Below are positions 56,422 to 64,000 of a stretch of 64,000 nt of DNA, in pieces; within the stretch, counting starts at the first letter, position 1, and each line of letters opens with the position of its first letter. The stretch covers positions 1-64,000 of the forward strand of contig NZ_FOMQ01000005.1 in the NCBI RefSeq assembly GCF_900112675.1, written 5' to 3'. Under the pieces are notes generated by a model. The model was not told where the DNA came from. It was given only the letters and a program-made list of their open reading frames with translations, and did not search any database. The position numbers were made by a program, and so were the translations under genes. The stretch is from Paracidovorax konjaci (GTDB taxonomy: Bacteria; Pseudomonadota; Gammaproteobacteria; Burkholderiales; Burkholderiaceae_C).

Positions 56422-57235
56422 GGATGCTTCCCTTTTCAAATTGACCAGCCTGAACCTCAACGGCATCCGCTCCGCCACTTCGAAAGGGGTGGAAGCCTGG
56501 ATCGCCGAAACGCGGCCGGATTGTATTTGCGTGCAGGAAATCAAGGCCCAGTCCGCCGACATGGAAGGCCGCTTCGAGACCCTGGCGGGGCTCAAGGGGC
56601 ACTTCCATTACGCGACCAAGAAGGGCTATTCGGGCGTGGGCATCTATACGCGCCACGAACCCAGCGACGTGCGCGTGGGCTACGGGTCCACCGAGTTCGA
56701 CGCCGAAGGCCGCTACGTGGAGGCCCGCTTCGATACCCCCGCGCGCAAGCTTTCGGTCGTCAGCGCGTATTTCCCGAGCGGCTCGTCCGGGCCGGAGCGC
56801 CAACTGGCCAAGTTCCGCTTCCTGGCCGAGTTCCACGTGCACCTCATGCGCATAAAGGAAGAGCGCGAATTCATCCTGTGCGGCGACGTGAACATCGCTC
56901 ACCAGCAGATCGACCTCAAGAACTGGCGCAGCAACCAGAAGAACAGCGGCTTCCTGCCCGAGGAGCGCGAGTGGATGACAAAGTTGTTGCACAAGACCGA
57001 CCTCGGCGGCGGGCTGGTGGACGTCTACCGCCTCCTGCGGCCCGACACCACCGAAACCGCCTACACATGGTGGAGCAACCGCGGGCAGGCCTATGCGAAC
57101 AACGTGGGCTGGCGGCTCGACTACCACCTGGCCACCCCGGCCATCGCTGCGCTGGCGCGCAACGAGCACATCTACAAGGACGTGAAATTCTCCGACCACG
57201 CACCGATCACGGTGGACTACGAACTCGGTATCTGA
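56420..57235 (+). CDS. xth: Exodeoxyribonuclease III
   Basis: Exonuclease III removes 3' blocks and cuts at abasic sites in base-excision repair. The 271-residue product has the family motifs SLNLNGIRS near the N-terminus, CVQEIKAQ with the metal-binding Glu, YSGVGIYTR, ILCGDVNIAHQQIDLKN, RLDYHLATP and the C-terminal SDHAPITVDYEL with the catalytic Asp-His. ATG 56420 is the natural start and shares CATG with the divergent pyrE start. Long spacing to the next gene is absent: the aldo/keto reductase gene converges 116 bases away. Confidence 0.94.
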   Translation: MDASLFKLTSLNLNGIRSATSKGVEAWIAETRPDCICVQEIKAQSADMEGRFETLAGLKGHFHYATKKGYSGVGIYTRHEPSDVRVGYGSTEFDAEGRYVEARFDTPARKLSVVSAYFPSGSSGPERQLAKFRFLAEFHVHLMRIKEEREFILCGDVNIAHQQIDLKNWRSNQKNSGFLPEEREWMTKLLHKTDLGGGLVDVYRLLRPDTTETAYTWWSNRGQAYANNVGWRLDYHLATPAIAALARNEHIYKDVKFSDHAPITVDYELGI

Positions 57236-57351
57236 GCGCCGGCTCCGGAGCCGCCGTCGGTGTCCTGGTGCGCAAGGACCGGTTTTCCCGTCCGTAGCAG
57301 CACGTCCAGGATGGCGGCGCTCCGCCCCGCCGCGCGGTGCGGGGAGGCCGT

Positions 57352-58179
57352 TCAATCCCACACCGGAGCCAGCCCCTCCGGGTCCACCAGCCGTCCGCCG
57401 CGCTCCAGCGCCGCGATGCGCTGCAGCTGCTCCGGCCCCAGCACCCATTGCGATGCACGCAGGTTGCTCTCCAGGTGCGCGCGCCGGGTGGACGATGGAA
57501 TCACCGCGAACCCCGACTGCATCGCCCACGCCAGCACCACCTGTGCCGGCGTGGCGCAGCATTCCTGCGCGATGTCCTGGATGACCGGGTCCTTCAGCAT
57601 CTGGCCGTAGCCCAGCGTCATGTACGACGTGGTGTGGATGCCCTGGCTGCGGGCGAAGTCCACCACCGTGCGGTTCTGCAGATAGGGGTGCAGTTCGATC
57701 TGGTTCGTGGCGATGGCGCCGGCCCCCACGGCGGCGATGGCTTGCTTCAGCAGCGCGACCGTGAAGTTGGACACGCCGATCCGCCGCGCGAGGCCTTGCG
57801 CCTGCGCCTCGGCCAGCGCGCCCATGAACTCGGCCACGGGCACGGCGCCCCCGGGCGAGGGCCAGTGGATCAGAGCCAGGTCCACATGGCCGGTGCGCAG
57901 CCGGTCCAGGCTTTCCCTCAGGCTGGCGGCCAGCCGGTCCGCGGCGAGGTTGTCGGTCCAGACCTTGGTGGTGAGGAACAGCTCGCTGCGCGCCACACCG
58001 CTCGCCGCGATGGCTTGGCCCACGGCGGCCTCGTTGCCGTAGATCTGCGCGGTGTCGATGTGCCGGTAGCCCAGGTCCAGCGCGGTCGCGACCGAGTCGA
58101 TGGCGGCCTGGTCTTTCAGGCGGAACGTTCCCAGGCCGAAGGCCGGGACGGGGGCGGTGGAAGTTTCAAGGGTCGGCAT
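57352..58179 (-). CDS. Aldo/keto reductase (2,5-diketo-gluconate reductase-like)
   Basis: A 275-residue NADPH-dependent reductase of the AKR5-like group. The tetrad is visible: Asp and Tyr in [19 protein letters not shown], Lys in FLTTKVW and His in [13 protein letters not shown]. The NADPH-binding end has [15 protein letters not shown]. Such enzymes reduce diketogluconates, methylglyoxal and other carbonyls in the cytoplasm. It lies 156 bases after the MFS gene start-to-stop unit on the same strand, so both may respond to the same regulator. The precise substrate is not evident. Confidence 0.92.
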   Translation of the reverse strand: MPTLETSTAPVPAFGLGTFRLKDQAAIDSVATALDLGYRHIDTAQIYGNEAAVGQAIAASGVARSELFLTTKVWTDNLAADRLAASLRESLDRLRTGHVDLALIHWPSPGGAVPVAEFMGALAEAQAQGLARRIGVSNFTVALLKQAIAAVGAGAIATNQIELHPYLQNRTVVDFARSQGIHTTSYMTLGYGQMLKDPVIQDIAQECCATPAQVVLAWAMQSGFAVIPSSTRRAHLESNLRASQWVLGPEQLQRIAALERGGRLVDPEGLAPVWD

Positions 58180-58335
58180 CGGGAAGCTCCTTCATAGAAC
58201 GCCAGAGGAAAACAGAGGAAGAGGAAGGGAAAAGGTGCGCGCGGCGTCGCAGCGGGTGCGCAGGGATCCGGCGACCCCGGGCGGGCGGGCCGATGGGCCG
58301 CACCGGAGAGACCGGCCCAGGAGCGAGGCGGCGCC

Positions 58336-59538
58336 TCAGTGCGCGGCCGGTGCCGGCCCGCCACCGCGCACCGGAAGGCCGCCGCGGGCGTCGAGCACGC
58401 CGCTCGCGTGGGTGAGGGCCAGCGCTCCCAGCACCACGGCCGCGCCGATCCACGGCGTGTGCATCAGGCCCCGGTGCGTCACGATCAGGCCCCCGGCCCA
58501 GGCCGCTCCGGCGATGCCGAGGTTGAATGCCGCGATGTTCAGGCCCGAGGCCACATCGACGGCCTGCGGAGCGAAACGCTCGGCCTGCTTGACCACGTAC
58601 ACCTGCAGCCCCGGCACGTTGCCGAAGGCGACGGCGCCCCAGAGCAGGACGGTTGCCAGCGCCAGCCAGGGATGCGGCGCGGTGAACTGGAACAGCAGCA
58701 GCACGGCGGCCAGCAGCGCGAAGATGATGCGCAGCGCCGGGATCGGCCCGCGGCGGTCGGCCAGCCGGCCGCCCCAGAGATTGCCCACGGCCACGGAAAC
58801 GCCGTACACCAGCATCACCCAGCCCACCGCGCCCGCACTGAAACCCGACACGTCGGTGAGGATGGGGACGAGGAACGTGAACGGGACGAACGTGCCGCCA
58901 TAGCCGACGGCCGTCTTCGCGTACACCAGCAGCAGCCGCGGCTCGGACAGCACGCGGGCCTGCTCCCGCAGCGAGGCCGGCCGCGCGTGGGCGATGCCGC
59001 GCGGCACGAAGAGCGCACTGCCGGCGAAGGCCGCCACGCCCAGGCCGGCCACGGCGAGAAAGGTCTCGCGCCAGCCGAAGTGCTGCCCGATGAAGGTGCC
59101 CAGCGGCACACCGGTGACCAGCGCCACGGTGAGCCCCGTGAACATGATGGCGATGGCGCTGGCCGCCTTCTCGCGGGGAACGAGGCCCGTGGCGATGGTG
59201 GAGCCGATCGAGAAGAACACGCCATGCGCCAGGCCCGTGAGCACGCGCGCCGCCACCAGCGCGCCGTAGCCCGGCGCCTGCCACGCGAGCAGGTTGCCGG
59301 CCGTGAACAGCGCCATCAGCGCGAGCAGCAGTGCCTTGCGCGGCAGCCGGCCGGTGAGCGCGGTGAGCACCGGCGCGCCCACGGCCACGCCGAGCGCATA
59401 GAGGCTGACCAGCAGGCCGGCCGAGGGCAGTCCGATACCGAGGTCCGCCGCCACGGTGGGCAGCAGGCCGACGATCACGAACTCCGTCGTACCGATGGCG
59501 AATGCGCTGAGCGTCAGCGCGAAGAGGGCAATGGGCAT
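58336..59538 (-). CDS. MFS transporter (DHA1, AraJ/YdhP-like)
   Basis: A 400-residue inner-membrane exporter with 12 helices. It starts MPIALFALTLSAFAIGTTEFVIVGLLPTVAADLG, the signature of the AraJ/YdhP/Cmr-like group, with motif A-like LTGRLPRKALLL. Helix 5 has a motif C-like GVPLGTFIGQHFGWRETFLAVAGLG. Substrates of this group include sugars and drugs but are mostly unknown. ATG 59538 is chosen over an in-frame codon in the promoter region. It is divergent from a LysR gene with 117 bases between, the standard arrangement of regulator and target, and is followed by the aldo/keto reductase gene. Confidence 0.92.
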   Translation of the reverse strand: MPIALFALTLSAFAIGTTEFVIVGLLPTVAADLGIGLPSAGLLVSLYALGVAVGAPVLTALTGRLPRKALLLALMALFTAGNLLAWQAPGYGALVAARVLTGLAHGVFFSIGSTIATGLVPREKAASAIAIMFTGLTVALVTGVPLGTFIGQHFGWRETFLAVAGLGVAAFAGSALFVPRGIAHARPASLREQARVLSEPRLLLVYAKTAVGYGGTFVPFTFLVPILTDVSGFSAGAVGWVMLVYGVSVAVGNLWGGRLADRRGPIPALRIIFALLAAVLLLFQFTAPHPWLALATVLLWGAVAFGNVPGLQVYVVKQAERFAPQAVDVASGLNIAAFNLGIAGAAWAGGLIVTHRGLMHTPWIGAAVVLGALALTHASGVLDARGGLPVRGGGPAPAAH

Positions 59539-59655
59539 GGAAAAACACTCCTTCAGCGATCGGCCTGGAGTGTGGGCGCTCCTCCTTTGCAGAAAAACCC
59601 CTGTATCCGCAGAATATATTTGCGCTGGAATCAACAATCACCGCACCGCCGACCG

Positions 59656-60555
59656 ATGAAGACCACTCTCGAGGAACTGCAGGCATTCGCCGCCGTGGTG
59701 GATGCCGGCTCCGTCACCGCCGCGGCCGGACAACTGGGCCAGACGGTCTCGGGCATCAGCCGCGCGCTCGCGCGGCTGGAGAAGAAGCTCGAAACCACGC
59801 TGCTGCGGCGCACCACGCGCCGCATCGAACTCACGGAGGAGGGCCAGGCCTTCCTGGCCCGCACCCGCGCCATCCTCGCGGCGATGGACGAGGCCGAAGA
59901 GCACCTGGCCGCGCGCCGCCGCCAGCCCGCCGGGCGCCTGCGCGTGAACGCCGCGACACCGTTCATGCTGCACGTGGTGGCGCCGCTCGTGCCCGCCTTC
60001 CGCAGGGCCTACCCGCAGATCGCCCTGGAGCTGGACACCGACGAACTCAACATCGACCTGCTGGAGCGCCGCACCGATGTCGCGATCCGCATCGGCGCGC
60101 TGCGCGACTCGACGCTGCATGCCCGGCCGCTGGGCACGAGCCGCCTGCGCGTGCTGGCCAGCCCTGCCTACCTGGCCGAGCATGGCCGGCCCCGCGCGGT
60201 CGCCGATCTGGCGCGGCACACGCTGCTGGGTTTCACCCAGCCGGAATCGCTGAACCGCTGGCCCCTGCGCGGCCCGCACGGCGATGAATGGGCCGCCGCA
60301 CCCGCCATCACCGCGTCGAGCGGCGAGACGCTGCGCCAGCTCGCGCTGCAGGGCGCGGGGATCGTCTGCCTGTCGGACTTCATGACCGCCCAAGACCGCA
60401 CGCGCGGCGACCTCGTGCCATTGCTGGCCAAAGACACGGCCGACGTGCGCCAGCCCCTGAGCGCGGTGTACTACCGCAACACGCAACTGGCCTCGCGCAT
60501 CGTCTGCTTCCTGGACTTCCTGGCCGGGCACATGGCCCGCGGCGCGGCGCGCTGA
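59656..60555 (+). CDS. LysR-family transcriptional regulator
   Basis: A 299-residue LysR-type regulator. The HTH lies in TTLEELQAFAAVVDAGSVTAAAGQLGQTVSGISRALARLEKKLETTLLRRTTRRIELTEEG; the effector domain begins near residue 92 (GRLRVNAATPFMLHVVAPLVP). It belongs to the common subgroup with the RTDVAIRIGALRDSTLHARPLG block. It is divergent from the MFS exporter, which it probably controls along with the aldo/keto reductase. The shared region has an AT-rich stretch (59615-59635) that could hold its T-N11-A site. It is followed by a 108-bp palindrome. Confidence 0.94.
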   Translation: MKTTLEELQAFAAVVDAGSVTAAAGQLGQTVSGISRALARLEKKLETTLLRRTTRRIELTEEGQAFLARTRAILAAMDEAEEHLAARRRQPAGRLRVNAATPFMLHVVAPLVPAFRRAYPQIALELDTDELNIDLLERRTDVAIRIGALRDSTLHARPLGTSRLRVLASPAYLAEHGRPRAVADLARHTLLGFTQPESLNRWPLRGPHGDEWAAAPAITASSGETLRQLALQGAGIVCLSDFMTAQDRTRGDLVPLLAKDTADVRQPLSAVYYRNTQLASRIVCFLDFLAGHMARGAAR

Positions 60556-60595
60556 CGGCGCGCGAAGCGCTCGGCCCGTTCCGCGCCCGCTTAGA

Positions 60596-60703
60596 GCGGC
60601 CAACAAAACTCAGCGAAGCGGTTCTGGCCAGGCGCTGCGTCGCAGGCAGTACGAGTAGTACGACAAGACGTGGCAACGACGCCAGAAGAGTTTTGTTGGC
60701 CGC
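60596..60703. repeat. 108-bp imperfect palindrome between convergent genes
   Basis: Perfect 16-bp arms GCGGCCAACAAAACTC (60596-60611) and GAGTTTTGTTGGCCGC (60688-60703) enclose further inverted blocks TTCTGGC/GCCAGAA and GCGTCG/CGACGC and a GTAC-N5-GTAC centre. The run TTTT follows the arm on both strands, so it may work as a bidirectional terminator. It may also be a member of a repeat family. Confidence 0.7.
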
Positions 60704-60705
60704 GC

Positions 60706-61734
60706 TCAGGCGTCGAGCGCGTCTCCCGTGGCGTAGAAGCGGCCACCCGCAACATAGTGCAGACTGCGCCAGCCCGGGCCGGCAGACTCGAAATGCCAGT
60801 GGCCATCGCGGAACACGCGGTCGTCGGCCCAGGCGCCGACCACTTCGCCGATGAAGAGATCGTAGGCCTGCTGGTTGTGCGGCTCCGGCACGACGCGGCA
60901 GGCCAGCCAGGCGGAGCACCCTGCCACGAAAGGCAGGTCGTGCCCCGGCATGCCGAAGAGCTGGACGCCGGCCTCGGCCAGCTTGCCGGGCTCATCGCGC
61001 TGGCTGCGGTGGCCCACGCGGTGCGTGAGTTCGAGCAGCGCCGCCGTGGGCACCTGGACCACGAAGCTGCCCGCACCCTCGACCAGTTCGCGGGTGCGGG
61101 TGGCCTTGTCCAGCACCACCGTGAGCTTGGGCGGCGCGAAATCCAGCGCACACGCCCAGGCAGCGGCCATCACGTTGTCGGTGCCGCCGTGGCGTGCCGA
61201 CACCAGCACCGTGGGCCCGTGGTTGAGCAGGCGGTAGGCCTTCTCCAGCGGGACCGGTGCGATGTGTGTTTCCGCCGGGTGGCCCGCTGCGGGCGCCATC
61301 TCGCGCAGGTGGCGCTGCAGTCCGGCGTGCCCGGCCGAGAAAATGCCCTGGACCGCCTGCGCCAGAACGCCCTCGGGATCGGGAGCGCGCAGATCGAAGC
61401 GCGCGGACCATTGCAGGACCGAGCGCGCCTGGCCCGTCAGCGGCAGCAGGCGCAACGTCGCCACATAGCGATCCACCGGCATGGGCGACGCTTCGATGCC
61501 GTAGGACAGCACGTAGCCCGCATCGTCCAGCGACAGGAGGCGCTCGCGCACCCGGCTGCCGTCGGGCAGTGCGAGCCAGCGCACGGCCCCGGCCGCATCC
61601 TGGGGATGCGCACCCTCGATGCCGCTGCCGGCCAGTTGCGGGTGCCATGCTCCGATCTCGCCGAAGCGCCTCACCACCTGCCACGCGCGATCGGCGCCAG
61701 CGTCGATCAGTGCGGAAAACTCCACCTGGGGCAT
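60706..61734 (-). CDS. SRPBCC domain fused to flavin-reductase-like FMN-binding domain
   Basis: A 342-residue two-domain protein. Residues 1-140 form an SRPBCC (START-like, polyketide-cyclase/PYR-type) domain: EFSALIDAGADRAWQVVRRFGEIGAWHPQLAGSGIEG, then RVRERLLSLDDAGYVLSYGIEASPMPVDRYVATLRL. Residues 160-342 are a flavin-reductase-like FMN-binding split barrel: LLNHGPTVLVSARHGGTDNVMAAAWACALDFAPPKLTVVLDKATRTRELVEGAGSFVVQVP. ATG 61734 follows a perfect GGAGGT. The fusion of a hydrophobic-ligand-binding domain with an FMN-binding domain is unusual and suggests binding or reduction of an aromatic substrate. It converges with the LysR gene. Confidence 0.85.
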   Translation of the reverse strand: MPQVEFSALIDAGADRAWQVVRRFGEIGAWHPQLAGSGIEGAHPQDAAGAVRWLALPDGSRVRERLLSLDDAGYVLSYGIEASPMPVDRYVATLRLLPLTGQARSVLQWSARFDLRAPDPEGVLAQAVQGIFSAGHAGLQRHLREMAPAAGHPAETHIAPVPLEKAYRLLNHGPTVLVSARHGGTDNVMAAAWACALDFAPPKLTVVLDKATRTRELVEGAGSFVVQVPTAALLELTHRVGHRSQRDEPGKLAEAGVQLFGMPGHDLPFVAGCSAWLACRVVPEPHNQQAYDLFIGEVVGAWADDRVFRDGHWHFESAGPGWRSLHYVAGGRFYATGDALDA

Positions 61735-61977
61735 GCCCGGTACCTCCGATGTGTGCGGCCCCTGCAGCGCACGGCAGACGCGGGCGCGGCAGCAATGACC
61801 GGTATGGACACTGCACAGGGAACCCCCAGTCGGCCAACCGCCATTCCGGGTCCCGTGCGTGCCCACGATTCTGGCCCCACGCCCCATCCTCCGGGAAATC
61901 CTGCCAGAGACCGCATCGAACGTTTCGACACTACCTCGTCCTCACCGCCATGTGGCCGAGCCCTTAGACTGGGCCGC

Positions 61978-62502
61978 ATGTTCCTGGACTATGACCCCGA
62001 CGACCTCGACGTCACCATCTCGGAGTTGCTGGTGGCAACCAGCGACTCTGCCGACCCGGACCTTCCGCCCGCGGTGCCGGCGGTGCTGAAGCTGCTGCGC
62101 AATCGCCTGGGCATGGATGTGGCCTTCGTCTCCCAGATCGCGGACGGCCGCCGCACCATCAAGGCCGTGGACAGCGCGCCGGACTTCGCGCCGCTGCAGG
62201 AAGGCACGTCCGACCCGGTCGAGGAGACCTGGTGCCAGCGGGTCGTCGAAGGCCGTTTGCCGGAGCGCATGGAGAATGCCGCAGCCTACGTGGCCTCCGG
62301 GAAGGCGCCGAAACCGGAATTCCCCATCGGCACGCACCTCAGCACGCCGGTGCGCCTTCCGGAAGGTACGGTATACGGCACGCTGTGTTGCTTCAGCCGC
62401 GGCATCCGCGCCGATGCGGACATCGACCGCCTGCGCTATACCGCCAACCTGCTGGCCTCCAGGCTCGCGCTGCGCCCGGAAGGCTCCCAGCCGGAGGATT
62501 GA
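61978..62502 (+). CDS. GAF domain protein
   Basis: A 174-residue cytoplasmic protein made of a single GAF domain (about residues 20-165). The core reads LPPAVPAVLKLLRNRLGMDVAFVSQIADGRRTIKAVDSAPDFAPLQEGTSDPVEETWCQRVVEGRLPERMENAA and THLSTPVRLPEGTVYGTLCCFSRGIR, the common form that in larger proteins precedes GGDEF or EAL domains; here it stands alone. It may bind a small ligand or flavin, or act as a sensor for a partner in trans. It is divergent from the SRPBCC-flavin reductase gene and is followed after 82 bases by a metallo-hydrolase gene. Confidence 0.9.
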   Translation: MFLDYDPDDLDVTISELLVATSDSADPDLPPAVPAVLKLLRNRLGMDVAFVSQIADGRRTIKAVDSAPDFAPLQEGTSDPVEETWCQRVVEGRLPERMENAAAYVASGKAPKPEFPIGTHLSTPVRLPEGTVYGTLCCFSRGIRADADIDRLRYTANLLASRLALRPEGSQPED

Positions 62503-62584
62503 ACCCTCCGGGGCGAGCGCGCCGCGTTGGTAGCATGGCGCCGCGGGACACCGCCGTTCCGGCGCCCGGCTTCCAGAACCATCC

Positions 62585-63223
62585 ATGCTCCACTACCACA
62601 CCATCCCCGTCACCGCCTTCCAGCAGAACTGTTCGCTCGTCTGGTGCGACGCCACGCAGGCCGCCGCCGTGATCGACCCGGGTGGCGATCTCGAGCGGGT
62701 GCTGGCCGAGGTGGAGCGGCGCGGCCTGCGGCTGGAACAGATCTGGCTCACGCATGCGCACATCGACCATGCGGGCGGGGCGGGCGAGCTGGCGGAGCGG
62801 CTGTCGCTGCCGATCACCGGGCCGCACCCGGGCGACCAGTTCTGGATCGACGGGCTCGCGCAGCAGAGCGCGATGTTCGGCTTTCCGCCGGCGCGGCCCT
62901 TCACGCCCGCGCGCTGGCTGCACGATGGCGATACGGTGCGGATCGGCGAGGAGACGCTGCACGTGCGCCACTGCCCGGGGCATACGCCGGGGCACGTGGT
63001 GTTCCATGCGCCGCAGATCGAGCGCGCCTTCGTGGGCGACGTGCTCTTCGCGGGCAGCATCGGCCGCACCGACTTCCCGCAGGGCAACCACCAGCAGCTG
63101 ATCGACAGCATCACCCAGCGGCTCTGGCCCATGGGCGATGCGACGGTGTTCATCCCTGGCCACGGGCCCGAGAGCAGCTTCGCGCGCGAGCGGCAAAGCA
63201 ATCCCTACGTCGGCGGCACCTGA
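62585..63223 (+). CDS. MBL-fold metallo-hydrolase (glyoxalase II-like)
   Basis: A 212-residue hydrolase with the metallo-beta-lactamase fold. The zinc motif is THAHIDHAGG (family THxHxDH), with further ligands in CPGHTPGHVVF, VGDVLFAGSIGRTDFPQGN and FIPGHGPES. The GRTD element and short length place it in the YcbL-type I glyoxalase-II-like group. It begins MLHYHTIPVTAFQQNCSLVW, the usual start. It probably hydrolyses a thioester such as S-lactoylglutathione, but this is inferred from family. The following 175 bases hold no gene before the DASS transporter starts. Confidence 0.93.
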   Translation: MLHYHTIPVTAFQQNCSLVWCDATQAAAVIDPGGDLERVLAEVERRGLRLEQIWLTHAHIDHAGGAGELAERLSLPITGPHPGDQFWIDGLAQQSAMFGFPPARPFTPARWLHDGDTVRIGEETLHVRHCPGHTPGHVVFHAPQIERAFVGDVLFAGSIGRTDFPQGNHQQLIDSITQRLWPMGDATVFIPGHGPESSFARERQSNPYVGGT

Positions 63224-63398
63224 CCCCGGCGCGCAGGAGCGGGCGGCCCACGGCCGGGCATCCGCTGCGGCTTGATGCCGGTCAATACCGGCGCGGCGGG
63301 CCGAGGGCACTCTTCCCTCCAGGCCCGACGGCGCCGCGCGCTCGGCTCTTTTCCGAGCGGCGGCACGCCAGGGCCTTCACCGTGAAAGAGCCCCCGCC

Positions 63399-64000
63399 AT
63401 GCCGACGTCTGCCTCCGCACCCGACCACGACCACGCTCCCACCCCCGCCGCCCCCATCACCTCGCGGCCGGAGCCCAGCTCCAACCGCAAGTTCGGCTTT
63501 CTGCTGCTCGCCTTCGGCCTCTATGCCGCGGTGCTCGCCCTGCCCACGCCGGCCGGGCTCTCGTCCTCGGGGCAGGTGGCCCTCGCGCTGCTGACGCTGG
63601 TCATCACGCTGTGGATCAGCGAATGCGTGTCGCCGGCCAACAGTGCCGTGATCCTCACCGGCATGGCCGTGGTGGGGCTGATGGGCAAGCCGCTCACGCC
63701 GGGCGCCAGGCCGATGGGCTCGTCCGACGCGCTCACGGTGATGCTGGGCGGCTTCTCCTCCACGGCCGTGCTGCTGGTGGCGGCCGCCCTCTTCCTGGCC
63801 GTGGCGCTCAAGCACACGGGGCTGGACAGGCGCGTGGCGCTGCTGGTGATGGGCCGGGTGGGCATCTCGCCCGCGCGGCTCACGGTGGGCGCGATGCTGG
63901 TGGGCTTCGTGCTGGCGCTGTTCATTCCGTCGGCCACGGCGCGCGTGGGCGCGGTGATACCGATCATGGTGGGCATCACCGCGGCGCTGGGCCTGCCGGT
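63399..64000 (+). CDS. DASS/SLC13-type anion transporter, partial (5' part)
   Basis: The first about 200 residues of a sodium- or proton-coupled anion (dicarboxylate/sulfate) transporter; the gene runs off the right edge. The N-terminus is Pro/Ala/His-rich (residues 1-28) and is followed by helices FGFLLLAFGLYAAVLALP, LALLTLVITLWISE and NSAVILTGMAVVGLMG, then SSTAVLLVAAALFLAVALKHTGLDRRVALLVMGRVG and IPSATARVGAVIPIM. The SAT(A)R signature, matching the SNT-type motif of the DASS family, is visible near its end. The start ATG 63399 has AAAGAG upstream. Substrate cannot be given from this part. Confidence 0.8.
   Translation, partial: MPTSASAPDHDHAPTPAAPITSRPEPSSNRKFGFLLLAFGLYAAVLALPTPAGLSSSGQVALALLTLVITLWISECVSPANSAVILTGMAVVGLMGKPLTPGARPMGSSDALTVMLGGFSSTAVLLVAAALFLAVALKHTGLDRRVALLVMGRVGISPARLTVGAMLVGFVLALFIPSATARVGAVIPIMVGITAALGLP

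Overview
The window is GC-rich (about 70 % by eye), densely coded beta-proteobacterial chromosome. The str operon order rpsL-rpsG-fusA-tuf, the gatCAB genes divergent from mreBCD-mrdA, an EmrAB-type efflux set under a MarR regulator, and a perfect plant-inducible-promoter (PIP) box in front of an effector-like gene together point to the Comamonadaceae. A plant-associated Acidovorax (avenae/citrulli group) is the most likely source. This is inference from gene content; no database was searched. Genes were read from frame, motifs, start context and neighbours. No rRNA, tRNA, CRISPR array or intact insertion sequence was found.

Layout. 1-8466 (minus strand): end of tuf, then fusA, rpsG and rpsL with a readable promoter, followed by a D,D-carboxypeptidase, an alpha/beta hydrolase, a thioredoxin-like ferredoxin, a VanZ-like membrane protein and HemJ. 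8550-16184 (plus): hemB, a CorA-type transporter, and a marR / NodT-type outer-membrane lipoprotein / emrA / emrB efflux operon with a palindromic operator. 16317-22784: dienelactone hydrolase, SDR, MarC, and a creB-creC-creD two-component locus with CreB-tag-like repeats before creD and a small coupled gene after it. 22810-26665 (minus): a candidate type III effector with a PIP box, a hemerythrin, a Cys-repeat periplasmic protein, CsbD and CysH. 26857-31057 (plus): fecI/fecR/TonB-receptor iron module behind a Fur-box-like palindrome.

31280-33371 is a lower-GC three-gene operon. It has a caspase/CHAT-like small protein followed by two tandem paralogues, each with one membrane anchor and a Sel1-like region. 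It looks like a toxin/immunity or defence cassette and is the best candidate here for an undescribed system. 33458-37158 (minus) is an Mla/Mce-type lipid ABC operon. 37494-42932 holds a GMC oxidoreductase, a TauE/SafE permease, a LysR regulator and L-serine dehydratase. 43105-45626 is a polar amino-acid ABC transporter with an attenuator-like leader and a 161-bp palindromic element inside the operon. 45842-51398 holds an EamA exporter and the rod-shape cluster mreB-mreC-mreD-mrdA. 51604-54875 is gatCAB. 54958-63223 holds a DUF4124-like protein, pyrE and xth (whose start codons overlap), an aldo/keto reductase, an MFS exporter with a LysR partner, an SRPBCC-flavin reductase fusion, a GAF protein and an MBL hydrolase. 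The window ends inside a DASS/SLC13 transporter gene.

Several kinds of repeat are visible: six copies of a 45-50-bp element with a GCTAT-N7-ATAGC hairpin and a CGGCGGCAT tail (one forms the start of a lipoprotein gene), two copies of a ~115-bp intergenic repeat, and two different large palindromes of 161 and 108 bp.
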